Assembly: GCA_900548385.1 (NCBI GenBank)
Contig: URKJ01000006.1
Location: 1-64,000 of the forward strand
Direction: 5' to 3'
Length of the DNA stretch: 64,000 nt
From: an uncultured bacterium
Lineage (GTDB): Bacteria > Verrucomicrobiota > Lentisphaeria > Victivallales > UBA1829
In this document: positions 18,310-26,921 of the stretch, one piece after another
How positions within the stretch are numbered: the first letter of the stretch is position 1
Layout of the letters: each line of letters opens with the position of its first letter
Notes under the pieces: model-generated
What the model was told of the DNA's origin: nothing
Databases searched by the model: none
The model's input: the letters and a program-made list of their open reading frames with translations, nothing else
Position numbers and translations under genes: made by a program

Positions 18310-19817
18310 TTTTTCTCACTTTCCGCCGGGGCTGCAAGGGGACCGTGTTTCGGCGGCTCCGTTACGATCCGCTCCGCTTTCGGCTTGCCCTCTCCGTCTT
18401 CTCCGACATCAAAGAACTGTGCCCAGAAACCTTTCAGATTCGCCGCGGATGAACGCTGCGGATAATCCTTGGAATCAAAGAGCACATTCGAATTCTGGTA
18501 TGCCTCGCCGAGTTCCTTGATCTCACGGACCGATTCTTCCGGATCCATGGCAACGGAATACGGATTGTGGAGAATATGCACTTTCATAAAGAAGACAAGC
18601 TGTTTGTCGTAGGTCGTTGCGTCTTTCGCCGTGAAAAATTCGCCAATCAGCGGCAGATCGCTGAGAAACGGCGTTTTGCGCAACGATTCGGAAACCTCGC
18701 TGGAGTAGAGACCGCCAAGCATAATGATCTCACCGTCGGCGGCGGTCAGGCGCGTTTTGATATTGCGCACGGAAACCACCGGAACGTTGTTGTATACCGG
18801 CGATTCGTTGGAAGAACCGGAAATGGTGAACTTCTCATACCGGACCGCGATCGTGATTTCAGGGTTGATCTCCAGCTGCACGGTATCATTGTTGATCAGA
18901 GTCGGCGTAATATTGAGTTTGATGCCGGTCCGTTTGAACTTTGCGCTCTGGGAAACGGCGCTGTTGGTCACGGTGTTTTCCTGATACGGCAAATCCTCAC
19001 CGGTGCTCATGCTTGCCTTCATGCCGAGATCGGCGATCACGTTCGGCGCGGCAAGGATCCTGGCGTCGGAACTGGTGGTCAGCCAGCGGAGCGCCGCCTG
19101 AAGAGTGGAGGTGTCGCCGCCCGGACGCCCCAGAGCGACCGGGAAGAAATCAAAACCGGATCGCTCTCCGGTGATGGAGTTCTGCGTCGGGCTGTCCAGC
19201 GAATAACCGTAGGTATTGGTGGTGTTGGTATGTGCGTCGTAATGCGTAAACTGCAATTTCACATCGCGCTGTTCGCCCTGCTGATTGGAAACTTCGATAA
19301 TCTGAGTCTCAACAAGCACCTGCGGAAGCGGGACATCAAGCGCAATCAAAGTCGCTTTGATCGTCGGCACCTTGTCGCGGAGCACGTTGATAACCACCGT
19401 ATTCTGATTCGGCGAGGTCTCGCAGGTTCCGCTTTCGGCAAGCGCCGCCTCAATGGCGTCTTTTGCAGAATCCGCACTCACGAAACGGAAACGGTACACG
19501 ATCACCGAACGCTTCGGTGCATCCGTTCTCTCGCTCTCCACATCGGTTACAACAATATAGGGCTTATCGGGAATATAGCGTTTCGGACTCGTCACCGGTT
19601 TGCTGTTATTGGTAAAAAGCGCTTCCAGACGCTTGATGACCGCCTCTTTGCCGCGACCGGTAAAACCGGCTGCGATCTGCTTTTCCTCAATTTTTCTTTC
19701 TGCGGCATTTGCGGGCACCGCGGCTTTCTTCTCCTGCGCACAGAGCGGAACCATTCCAGCCAGAACCGACGCTGCCAGTGCAGACGCATAGAGTCCGGCA
19801 TATTTTGCGGATAACAT
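18306..19817 (-). CDS. Short secretin (GspD/PilQ-type outer-membrane channel)
   Basis: 503 aa. Signal peptide about residues 1-27 (cleavage after LCA). Residues 30-165 hold one small N-domain-like region (FRFVSADSAKDAIEAAL). The secretin core occupies about 180-420 with the family hallmarks VLVETQIIEV, AAPNVIADLGMKA (as an API-like segment) and the C-terminal TAADGEIIMLGGL...TPFLSDLPLIGEFF. Shorter than GspD (about 650 aa), with fewer N-domains. No other type II secretion genes are adjacent; instead it heads a four-gene operon with adaptor, ATPase and MacB-type permease. GGAAAGG precedes the ATG. It probably forms the outer-membrane exit of this exporter. Confidence 0.9.
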   Translation of the reverse strand: MLSAKYAGLYASALAASVLAGMVPLCAQEKKAAVPANAAERKIEEKQIAAGFTGRGKEAVIKRLEALFTNNSKPVTSPKRYIPDKPYIVVTDVESERTDAPKRSVIVYRFRFVSADSAKDAIEAALAESGTCETSPNQNTVVINVLRDKVPTIKATLIALDVPLPQVLVETQIIEVSNQQGEQRDVKLQFTHYDAHTNTTNTYGYSLDSPTQNSITGERSGFDFFPVALGRPGGDTSTLQAALRWLTTSSDARILAAPNVIADLGMKASMSTGEDLPYQENTVTNSAVSQSAKFKRTGIKLNITPTLINNDTVQLEINPEITIAVRYEKFTISGSSNESPVYNNVPVVSVRNIKTRLTAADGEIIMLGGLYSSEVSESLRKTPFLSDLPLIGEFFTAKDATTYDKQLVFFMKVHILHNPYSVAMDPEESVREIKELGEAYQNSNVLFDSKDYPQRSSAANLKGFWAQFFDVGEDGEGKPKAERIVTEPPKHGPLAAPAESEKK

Positions 19818-19950
19818 AACTTACAGACCTTTCCAAATTTCTGCGATTTTATTCGGGCACATTATACATACTATCTATTCCATACTTTTTCAAGCGGAAA
19901 AGCCGGAAAAGAGTGATTTTTTCCTGTTTTTTTCAGACTCTTTCCCGCAG
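19818..19950. promoter_or_regulatory. Upstream region of the secretin operon
   Basis: On the minus strand TATAAT (plus-strand 19861-19866) lies 43 bases before the secretin start, with TTGAAA-like sequence further upstream at a long spacing, so the -35 box is uncertain. No gene here. Confidence 0.35.
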
Positions 19951-21249
19951 TCACTTCCCGGAACACCGCTTTACAGCGACCGTCCAGCCGGAAGGCGGAA
20001 CCGCAATGGACAATTCCGCCGCGATCTTCCGCATCTCCGCTTTCGTCCCTTCCTCCGCCTGCTTCAGCTCGAAATAGCTGCGGAACAGGTTGGTGTAATA
20101 CGGAAACCACGGCTTGTCCCGGACTTCATCCAGAAAACGCTCCATATATGCCCGGATCGCGGGTTTATCATCCAGCGGGATCCGGTTCTCAAACAGCATG
20201 ACCTCCACTTTCATGATCTCGCGCAACTTCAGGTCCTCAACCCCGTAACGGCGGTTCAGTTCTCCGACCTTCTCCGATTCCGGAGAACGGAGCTGCAATC
20301 CGATCCCCTCCGCAAGAACCGGCGCGGAAGCCTCCGCAACCGGCACGCCGTCCACTTCGACCGCATAGTTCCCCGTCTCCAGTCCGCGAACGACGAGCGG
20401 CATACGGTTCAATTCCCGCGTAAACGGAACCAGCGCATTGACCTCCTCCAATTCCGGAAACGACGGAAGCGGCATTGCGGATGGCGCAAGATGAAACCGG
20501 AAACCGCCGTTCTCCGCCCGGAAATCCGAAACCGTACAGCGTTCCGTCGAAACCGTCCCGTCTGCAACCGTCACGGCAAACACATCCGCCGGGACCTGCT
20601 GCGCTTTCAGGATCACATACGCCATCACGGCGTATCCGGGCGTTCCCGGATGCACACGGTCGGGACCGGCCAGAGAAGCCGCGGGGTCCGTCTCCCGGAG
20701 CCTGCGGTTGGCGGCCAGCATGGGTGAAAACAGGTCGACCGTTCCGCAGCCGTATTTCTCCGCCAGACGATCATTGATCTCCCGGCAGGCGATCAGCGCC
20801 TCGCAGGTTCCTTTCAAGTTCATCTCTTTCATTTCCGCCTCTTCCTCGTAAGGGGTCGGCGAAAGCAGAACGATCTCTTCGATCTTTGCCTCCAGCAGAC
20901 GCCGGATCAGCGCCTCCATTCCCTCCGCATAGCTTTCCAGCGCAAGTTTACGGCGCCGGAGATTCTCCGCATCGGGTTTTTCCACGCCATAGCAGTAACG
21001 GTCCACATCATTCATTCCGAACATGACGAACACCTTGTTCGGCTGAAAATTGAACAGGTCCATATCCATGCGGAACAGAGCGCCCTGAGCGGATCCGCCC
21101 CCGTTCCCGCAGTTGAACGTCTTCAGATCAATTCCCGGATAACGGGTGAAATAATAATCCCGGATAAAACGGTGATAAGATCCGGCATGAGTCAGGCTGT
21201 CCCCGAAAAACGCCACACGGTCTCCGGACTGAAACGGCTTTATCATCAT
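19951..21249 (-). CDS. SGNH/GDSL-family hydrolase
   Basis: 432 aa, no signal peptide. SGNH blocks are clear: FFGDSLTHAG with nucleophile S18, CGNGGG, FGMNDVDR, and the C-terminal catalytic DRVHPG around residues 210-215. Residues 250-430 form an extra helical/beta region found in related PVC and Firmicute esterases. The ATG at 21249 follows AAAGGA by six bases; an upstream ATG overlaps that site. Likely an esterase/deacylase acting on acylated sugars. Transcribed in the same direction as the two membrane proteins before it (84-base gap). Confidence 0.88.
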   Translation of the reverse strand: MMIKPFQSGDRVAFFGDSLTHAGSYHRFIRDYYFTRYPGIDLKTFNCGNGGGSAQGALFRMDMDLFNFQPNKVFVMFGMNDVDRYCYGVEKPDAENLRRRKLALESYAEGMEALIRRLLEAKIEEIVLLSPTPYEEEAEMKEMNLKGTCEALIACREINDRLAEKYGCGTVDLFSPMLAANRRLRETDPAASLAGPDRVHPGTPGYAVMAYVILKAQQVPADVFAVTVADGTVSTERCTVSDFRAENGGFRFHLAPSAMPLPSFPELEEVNALVPFTRELNRMPLVVRGLETGNYAVEVDGVPVAEASAPVLAEGIGLQLRSPESEKVGELNRRYGVEDLKLREIMKVEVMLFENRIPLDDKPAIRAYMERFLDEVRDKPWFPYYTNLFRSYFELKQAEEGTKAEMRKIAAELSIAVPPSGWTVAVKRCSGK

Positions 21250-21333
21250 CAGAGTTCCTTTCAATAATAAGAAAACAAAAGTTATGAATATGAATGCGAT
21301 AATCTAACAGAAATTTGTATAAAGTCAAACGGA

Positions 21334-21546
21334 TTATCCGAACAGAACCCGGAAAAAACCGATTGCAAGAACAACCGCCGCCAGAACAGCCAGAACGATC
21401 CGGCGGCGGAGAACCCTGCGGCTGATCTGCGTACTGCCGCCGATCTTGCGGACATGCCCGACACCGAGGAATTCCGTCAACTGACGACGGTCGCCGCTTC
21501 TGCGCCAGTAGTCGATGCGTTCAAGATTCGGATCGTGACGCTCCAT
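21334..21546 (-). CDS. Small single-pass membrane protein
   Basis: 70 aa. A basic, soluble N-terminal part (about 45 residues) and one C-terminal transmembrane helix (IVLAVLAAVVLAIGFFRV). No recognised family. Starts four bases after the stop of the coiled-coil membrane protein upstream, so the two are probably co-translated and may form a tail-anchored pair. Confidence 0.6.
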   Translation of the reverse strand: MERHDPNLERIDYWRRSGDRRQLTEFLGVGHVRKIGGSTQISRRVLRRRIVLAVLAAVVLAIGFFRVLFG

Positions 21547-21549
21547 CGG

Positions 21550-22191
21550 TCAAAGTGCCACTTTCCACGCAATAATAAAAGCAAGGCTGAGCAGCAGCGA
21601 CGCCAGCAGAATCGTCACGATCAGCGGCAGAAAGAAAGCAAATCCCTTTTTCATCAGTTCGCCCGCCGTTAAAGCGGAAAGATCCGTTTTTGCCGGGGAC
21701 GCCGCAGGAACGGTCTCCGTTCCGGGACGCAGTGCGGTCGCCCGGATCAGTTCGATCCGGCCGTTTTCAAAGGTCCGGAGAGCTTCGTTGAGCGCGGATT
21801 TGAAATCAGGATCCGGGAAATCCGGAATCCGGCAATTTTCCAGACGCGACAGGATCGCGCGGAGCTCGGCAGCCGTCTTTCCCCGTTCCGCGGCAACCGC
21901 CTCAAACCGGGCTTGTTCCGCGGAAAAACGCGCTTCCGCCTCATGAAGCTGTGCGGACAGGTCCCGTTTCATCCGCAGAAGTTCCTCATAACGCGGCTTG
22001 AGATACGCATTCCGCGCAGCGGAGTCCGCAACAGGCGCCGGGGGAACGGAAACGCTCTCCGGCTCTGTCCGGACCGTCTCCTCCGGGCCGTTTTCCGCCG
22101 CGTCCTGCGGGTTGTGCATCCGGCTGGCGGCTTCGGAAATCTGCCCGCTGATGCTGTGAAGCGAACCGGAAACAAATGATATTTTCGACAT
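21550..22191 (-). CDS. Coiled-coil, C-terminally tail-anchored protein
   Basis: 213 aa from the ATG at 22191, supported by GGGAGAG upstream; longer in-frame starts lie in AT-rich leader. Residues 30-60 are Pro/Glu/Val-rich and probably disordered, 70-120 form a charged heptad-like coiled coil (YEELLRMKRDLSAQL...), and residues 180-210 are a transmembrane helix near the C-terminus. No family recognised. It may scaffold an inner-membrane complex together with the 70-aa neighbour. Confidence 0.65.
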   Translation of the reverse strand: MSKISFVSGSLHSISGQISEAASRMHNPQDAAENGPEETVRTEPESVSVPPAPVADSAARNAYLKPRYEELLRMKRDLSAQLHEAEARFSAEQARFEAVAAERGKTAAELRAILSRLENCRIPDFPDPDFKSALNEALRTFENGRIELIRATALRPGTETVPAASPAKTDLSALTAGELMKKGFAFFLPLIVTILLASLLLSLAFIIAWKVAL

Positions 22192-22266
22192 CTCTGAAAC
22201 TCTCCCGCTGTAGGTTGTCCTGATCCCATACTCTATAATCTTTTCTGAAAAAATCAAGCACAGTAC

Positions 22267-22295
22267 TTGAATCAGAGGCAAAAAAATGATATATT
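22267..22295 (+). promoter_or_regulatory. Promoter of the aminotransferase gene
   Basis: TTGAAT at 22267-22272 and TATATT at 22290-22295, 17-base spacer, about 75 bases upstream of the start. Confidence 0.6.
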
Positions 22296-22368
22296 ATAGT
22301 TTCAACATAAAACGGGTGAAGACATTTCACCAGGGAATCAACCAACAAAAATCGGGAACAGAAACAAA

Positions 22369-23646
22369 ATGAATGCGGTGAACTATCTGGAATTATCCAA
22401 AGACCAGCTGTTATCCTGTCAGGCCGAACTCCAAAAGAAGTACGAAGATTACGTCAACCAGAAGCTGAAACTCGACATGTCCCGCGGTAAACCGGCCGGA
22501 ACTCAGCTTGATCTCGTCAACGGAATTTTGGACACGTTGGATAGCTACATCACTGCAGACGGCACCGACGCCCGCAACTACGGCCTGCTCGACGGCATTC
22601 CGGAAGCCAAGAAACTGTTCTCCGATCTCCTCGGCATTCCTGTGGAAAAAATCATTATCGGCGGCAACTCCAGCCTCAACATGATGTATGACACCATCGT
22701 GCGGCATTATATTTTCGGCACCCAGGGACACACTCCGTGGAAAGACCTTCCGAACGTCAGATTCCTCTGTCCGGCACCCGGATACGACCGCCATTTTGCG
22801 ATCTGCGAAGACCTCGGAATCGAAATGATCACGGTCCCCATGCTCGACGATGGTCCCGACATGGACCTGGTCGAAAAACTGGTCGCCGGCGACGATTCCA
22901 TCAAAGGCATCTGGTGCGTTCCGCTCTATTCCAACCCGCAGGGCATCTGCTACAGCGACCGGGTTGTGGAACGGCTCGCCTCCATGAAAACCGCAGCTCC
23001 GGATTTCCGCATCTTCTGGGACAACGCATACGGCGTTCACCACATCTATGCGGAAGAAAAACTCGCCGATATTTTCGCCTGTGCGGAAAAAGCGGGAAAA
23101 CCGGACCGTCCGATTTATTTCTTCTCCACCTCCAAAATCACATATCCCGGCGCCGGAATCGCTCTGGAAGCCTCCAGTCTCTCGAATATCCGTGAATACA
23201 AAAAGCACATGGGAATTCAGACCATCGGTCCCGACAAGCTCAATCAGCTCCGCACGGTGCGCTATCTGAAAGATGCGGAAGGCGTTCGCAGCCACATGCG
23301 CAAACTTGCCGGCGAACTCAAGCCGAAATTCGATATCGTGCTCAATACGCTTGACCGGGAACTCTGCGGCTCCGGCCTTGCGACCTGGACCACGCCCAAA
23401 GGCGGCTACTTTATCGCCGTCGACACGCTGGACAACTGCGCCAGAGAAACCATTGCCCTCGCGAAAAATGCGGGAGTGACTCTCACCGGAGCCGGTGCGG
23501 CATTCCCCTATAAAAAAGATCCGCGTGACCGCAATATCCGTATCGCTCCCACCTATCCGACGGTGGACGAACTGCGGAAGGCAATCGAACTTTTCTGCGT
23601 TTGCGTGAAACTCGCAGGAGTGCAGAAACTGCTTGCGGAAAAATAA
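22369..23646 (+). CDS. Class I/II aminotransferase, MocR-like aspartate aminotransferase type
   Basis: 425 aa. Fold-type I PLP enzyme of the Aminotran_MocR (PF12897) group, known for subgroup Ic aspartate aminotransferases. Key segments: LDMSRGKPAG (substrate arm), the PLP-binding GGNSSLNMMYD, WDNAYG with the Asp that contacts the pyridine nitrogen, and the Schiff-base Lys in STSKITYPGAG. The C-terminal Arg in IRIAPTYP binds the alpha-carboxylate. Probable reaction: aspartate + 2-oxoglutarate to oxaloacetate + glutamate. Monocistronic, with its own promoter and a terminator that also serves the convergent hisB. Confidence 0.9.
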   Translation: MNAVNYLELSKDQLLSCQAELQKKYEDYVNQKLKLDMSRGKPAGTQLDLVNGILDTLDSYITADGTDARNYGLLDGIPEAKKLFSDLLGIPVEKIIIGGNSSLNMMYDTIVRHYIFGTQGHTPWKDLPNVRFLCPAPGYDRHFAICEDLGIEMITVPMLDDGPDMDLVEKLVAGDDSIKGIWCVPLYSNPQGICYSDRVVERLASMKTAAPDFRIFWDNAYGVHHIYAEEKLADIFACAEKAGKPDRPIYFFSTSKITYPGAGIALEASSLSNIREYKKHMGIQTIGPDKLNQLRTVRYLKDAEGVRSHMRKLAGELKPKFDIVLNTLDRELCGSGLATWTTPKGGYFIAVDTLDNCARETIALAKNAGVTLTGAGAAFPYKKDPRDRNIRIAPTYPTVDELRKAIELFCVCVKLAGVQKLLAEK

Positions 23647-23667
23647 GTCTGAAAACGGCACCATAAA

Positions 23668-23698
23668 AAAACGGCGGGGATGCCCGCCGTTTTTTTTT
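23668..23698. terminator. Bidirectional rho-independent terminator
   Basis: Stem ACGGCGGG / CCCGCCGT (23671-23678 with 23683-23690), an A run on the left and a T run on the right. It serves the aminotransferase gene on the plus strand and hisB on the minus strand. Confidence 0.9.
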
Positions 23699-23722
23699 AC
23701 CCCGAAGTAACGCGGCAGACTT

Positions 23723-24307
23723 TTACAGTGAACCTTTTGTGGAAGGAATCCCTTTGACGCGCGGATCAAGCGTCACCGCCATGCAGAGAGCGCGGGCAAA
23801 GCCTTTGAACACCGCTTCAAACATGTGATGGGTCTCACCGGGATTCAGGGTCCGGATATGCAGATTCATCCCGCCGGAATTGGAAAGCGCGCGGAAGAAT
23901 TCGCCGAACAGCGCGACATCAAGTTCGCGGATGTACTGTGCGGGTGCCGGAACATCATACACCAGATACGGTCTGCCGGAAAGATCAAGCGCAACCAAAG
24001 CCAGCACTTCGTCCATCGGCAGGATCATATGTCCGTAACGTGTGATACCCGCCTTGTCGCCGAGAGCATCGGCGATCGCCTTGCCGAGAGCGAGCCCGGT
24101 ATCCTCCATCGTGTGATGGCAGTCAATTTCCAGATCGCCTTTCACACGAACTTCAAGATCGAATTTTCCGTGCTTTGCAAACAGGGTCAGCATGTGATCC
24201 ATGAACGGGATCCCAGTGGAAATCGCGGCGGTTCCCTCTCCGTCCAGATCAATGGAAATTGCAATATCGGTTTCTTTGGTTTTACGGATCACTTCTGCTC
24301 TTCTCAT
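23723..24307 (-). CDS. hisB: Imidazoleglycerol-phosphate dehydratase
   Basis: 194 aa, full family length. Metal-binding His motifs DHMLTLFAKHG, DCHHTMEDTG and GETHHMFEA are intact, as is the C-terminal STKGSL. Converts imidazole-glycerol phosphate to imidazole-acetol phosphate, the seventh step of histidine synthesis. It stands alone, with no other his gene nearby and no fused phosphatase. CAGGAG precedes the ATG, and a TTGATT-16-TACATT promoter lies at 24332-24359 on the minus strand. Confidence 0.97.
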   Translation of the reverse strand: MRRAEVIRKTKETDIAISIDLDGEGTAAISTGIPFMDHMLTLFAKHGKFDLEVRVKGDLEIDCHHTMEDTGLALGKAIADALGDKAGITRYGHMILPMDEVLALVALDLSGRPYLVYDVPAPAQYIRELDVALFGEFFRALSNSGGMNLHIRTLNPGETHHMFEAVFKGFARALCMAVTLDPRVKGIPSTKGSL

Positions 24308-24331
24308 GAAAAATCTCCTGTTTTATGGAAA

Positions 24332-24359
24332 AATGTACCGTTAAAATCTCAAAAATCAA
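24332..24359 (-). promoter_or_regulatory. Promoter of hisB
   Basis: Minus-strand TTGATT (24354-24359) and TACATT (24332-24337), 16-base spacer, about 25 bases before the start codon. Confidence 0.6.
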
Positions 24360-24526
24360 TCGTAAACCTGTGATATTTTACATTTTTCTGTTTTTTTTAC
24401 TGGAAAGATGCTCAAACATGCGCTAAATTGTTCATGCTTAAAAGAAAAACGGCGGGAGACTCCCGGACTTGCCGCGGCAAGCTCATATCCCGGCGTTTCG
24501 GAAACACAACATCGCGGAATGTCATT

Positions 24527-26857
24527 ATGCGCAGTACGGTCACGTTTGAATTGAAAGGACGCCTGAATACTCCGGGCTTCCGTCCATTCGTCTGGAAAAT
24601 GGCAGCGGAATCGCGTCTCGGCGGCTGGGTTGCGGAAACTCCCGACGGCGCAACCCTGCGGCTGGTCGGAGAAGACGGCGCTATCGGCGAATTCATCCGT
24701 TCTCTTCCGGTCCGGCTTCCGCGCACGTTTCACCTGACCGCCATCCGGCTGATTCAGAAAATTCCCGCACCGCCGCTCTCCCCGGAAGGAGAAGTTCCGT
24801 TCAAACTGCTTGGTCCCTCCCTTCATATCACAGGAATCGAAGCCGATAAGGCTCCGTGTCCCGACTGTATCCGCAAAATGCTGGATCCCGAATCCCGGTT
24901 CTACCATTATCCGTTTGTCTCATGCAAAAACTGCGGTCCGCGCTACTCCATCGCCACCATGGCGCCGTTCAACCGGAAAAACTCCGCATTCATGGCGTTT
25001 CCCCCGTGCAAGCTCTGTTCCGAAGAGGCAAACACCGAAGCGGACGGCAATCCCAATCAGACCTGTCCGTTCTGCGGACCAAGCGCGCTGTTGATGAATC
25101 CATCGGGTGACATCGCCGACTCCTATTCTCCGTTGGAAACCGCATGTGACAAGCTCCAGCAGGGCGGCATCATCTCCGTCAAGACCTACGATGGCTTTAT
25201 CACGCTTTGCGATGCGCTCAACAGCGATGCCGTGGCGGAACTGCGGCGACGGAAAGCGGTCTGCGGAAAACCGGTTTCGATCATGGTCCGCGATCTGGAA
25301 GTCGCCAGACAATACTGTCATTGCTCCGAACTGGAAGCACAGGCGCTGGCCTCCTCCGCCGCTCCGGTCGTCATCCTCCGGCGCAAGGAAAACATCCCGC
25401 TTGCCGCCGATCTGTTCTGTCCTGATTTCCCGGAAACGCTGGGGCTTGCCCTCCCCCCGACCGCGTTGCTGCGCCTGCTGTTTGAAAGCCGCCCGACGCC
25501 CGATTCGCTTCAGGGTCAGTTCGATGCCTTCGCGTTTATCGGCGGCCCCAAGCCGGTCGATCCCGACGATGCGGGCGGCGACGATGATTTTTTTGCCAAT
25601 GCCCGTTATTCCGATTATGTACTGACTCACGACCTGAAAATCTGGCAGAACGGCGGTTCTTCCGTTCAAATCGAACATAACGGCAAACTCCTGACGCGCC
25701 GCCGCTCCCGCGGGCTCTGCCCGGAACCGCTGAAATTGAACCGTCCGCTTCAGCGTGTGGCGCTCGCCCTCGGTTCCGACAAAGCCTCCGCTGTCGCGCT
25801 GGGTTACCGGGACAATGTGGCAGTCTCCCAGCAGATGGGCACAATCTCCAGCGATCACAATGCCCGTTCCCTCTCCCTGGTCGGTGAACGGCTTCTGCTG
25901 CTCTACGCACAGGTACCGGACATTCTGGTTTGCGATATGGACATCAATGCTCTCTCCGCTTCGGAAGCCCTGCGCTTTTCGGAACGCTATTCGCTTCCGC
26001 TCGCAACGGCACAGCGTCATCACGCAAACGCCCTCGCCTGCATGGTCGAACACTCGCTTACCGAATCGCTGGCAATCGTCCTCGATGGCGGCGCATACGG
26101 TCCCGACGGCGTCACCTGGGGTGCGGAAACCATGGACGTCACGTTCACGTCGTTCCGCCGCCTCGCAACGTTCGCACAGCTGAAAATCCCCGAAACTCCG
26201 CAGTCCGGCTTTCCCAATCCCGTGGAGATACTGCTGACGATCCTTGAGACCCGGAAGATGGAAGTAACCGATACGCTTCTCCGGCATTTGGAGCTTACCC
26301 GCGACGATTACGAAGCAGGTCTCGCAAACCGCCGGGAAACGGAACTGCAGCGCACGCATGCCGCGCTTCCGCTGTTTGAAGCGGTGACGGCCGTCATCCC
26401 CCCGAAACGTTCCTCGCTGACCTACGACACTCAGGCGCTTGTCCGGACGGATGCGGCGATCTTCCGCGGAGCTGACCGGAACAATGCAGAGCGGCTCTCC
26501 GCCCGGTTCGCATTCACCCTGCGGAATGACGACGGACTCACTATTGTCGACTGGAGCGGAACATTCCGCAATTTGCAGGAACCGGACTGGATGGACGGCG
26601 TCCCTCCCGGCGACCTCCTGCTGGCGTTTCTGCTCTCCATGGCGCGCGCTCTGGCGGAAACCGCCGAAGCCGCGGCAGCACAGACCGGACGGCGCACAGT
26701 GGTGCTTTCCGGTTCCCTGTTCTTCAACCGGACCTTGTCCGACCTCGCACGGGAGCAGCTGGAGCAACGCGGCTTCCGGGTCTTCATGCACGAAACGACC
26801 TCGCCGGATCAGTCTTCCGTCTGCATCGGACAGGCTGTTTTCGGCGGAATGTCCTGA
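24527..26857 (+). CDS. Divergent HypF-like carbamoyltransferase-family protein
   Basis: 776 aa from ATG 24527, where domain homology begins (upstream TTG/ATG starts have no ribosome site). Domains in HypF order: acylphosphatase-like (1-95, R19 in GFRPFVW kept, but the usual VQGV is LNTP); zinc fingers CPDC...CKNCGPR and CKLC...CPFCGPS, with the DRRFHAQP stretch lost; YrdC-like (about 200-390); and Kae1-like carbamoyltransferase domain (about 415-776). In the Kae1 domain the metal motif HHHAH is R-H-H-A-N (497-501) and the DLHPDY segment is replaced by DMDINA, so both metal-binding His are missing. DGGAYGPDG is kept. No hydrogenase or other hyp gene is in the window. A normal HypF makes the thiocyanate-derived CN ligand of NiFe hydrogenases; this one is probably inactive in that step or has a new role. 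Confidence 0.8.
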   Translation: MRSTVTFELKGRLNTPGFRPFVWKMAAESRLGGWVAETPDGATLRLVGEDGAIGEFIRSLPVRLPRTFHLTAIRLIQKIPAPPLSPEGEVPFKLLGPSLHITGIEADKAPCPDCIRKMLDPESRFYHYPFVSCKNCGPRYSIATMAPFNRKNSAFMAFPPCKLCSEEANTEADGNPNQTCPFCGPSALLMNPSGDIADSYSPLETACDKLQQGGIISVKTYDGFITLCDALNSDAVAELRRRKAVCGKPVSIMVRDLEVARQYCHCSELEAQALASSAAPVVILRRKENIPLAADLFCPDFPETLGLALPPTALLRLLFESRPTPDSLQGQFDAFAFIGGPKPVDPDDAGGDDDFFANARYSDYVLTHDLKIWQNGGSSVQIEHNGKLLTRRRSRGLCPEPLKLNRPLQRVALALGSDKASAVALGYRDNVAVSQQMGTISSDHNARSLSLVGERLLLLYAQVPDILVCDMDINALSASEALRFSERYSLPLATAQRHHANALACMVEHSLTESLAIVLDGGAYGPDGVTWGAETMDVTFTSFRRLATFAQLKIPETPQSGFPNPVEILLTILETRKMEVTDTLLRHLELTRDDYEAGLANRRETELQRTHAALPLFEAVTAVIPPKRSSLTYDTQALVRTDAAIFRGADRNNAERLSARFAFTLRNDDGLTIVDWSGTFRNLQEPDWMDGVPPGDLLLAFLLSMARALAETAEAAAAQTGRRTVVLSGSLFFNRTLSDLAREQLEQRGFRVFMHETTSPDQSSVCIGQAVFGGMS

Positions 26858-26921
26858 TTCCGCTTGATTTTTTCAAAAAAGCCGCTACTTTATAGCGAAC
26901 CATCAACTAAAGGGGGTTACT

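Noticed and set aside
15768..18465. Open frames on the plus strand opposite the adaptor and ATPase genes
   Set aside because: Antisense to genes with intact Walker and adaptor motifs.
24920..26791. Long minus-strand open frame opposite the HypF-like gene
   Set aside because: Low-complexity, no motif, and no ribosome site; produced by strong codon bias of the real gene.
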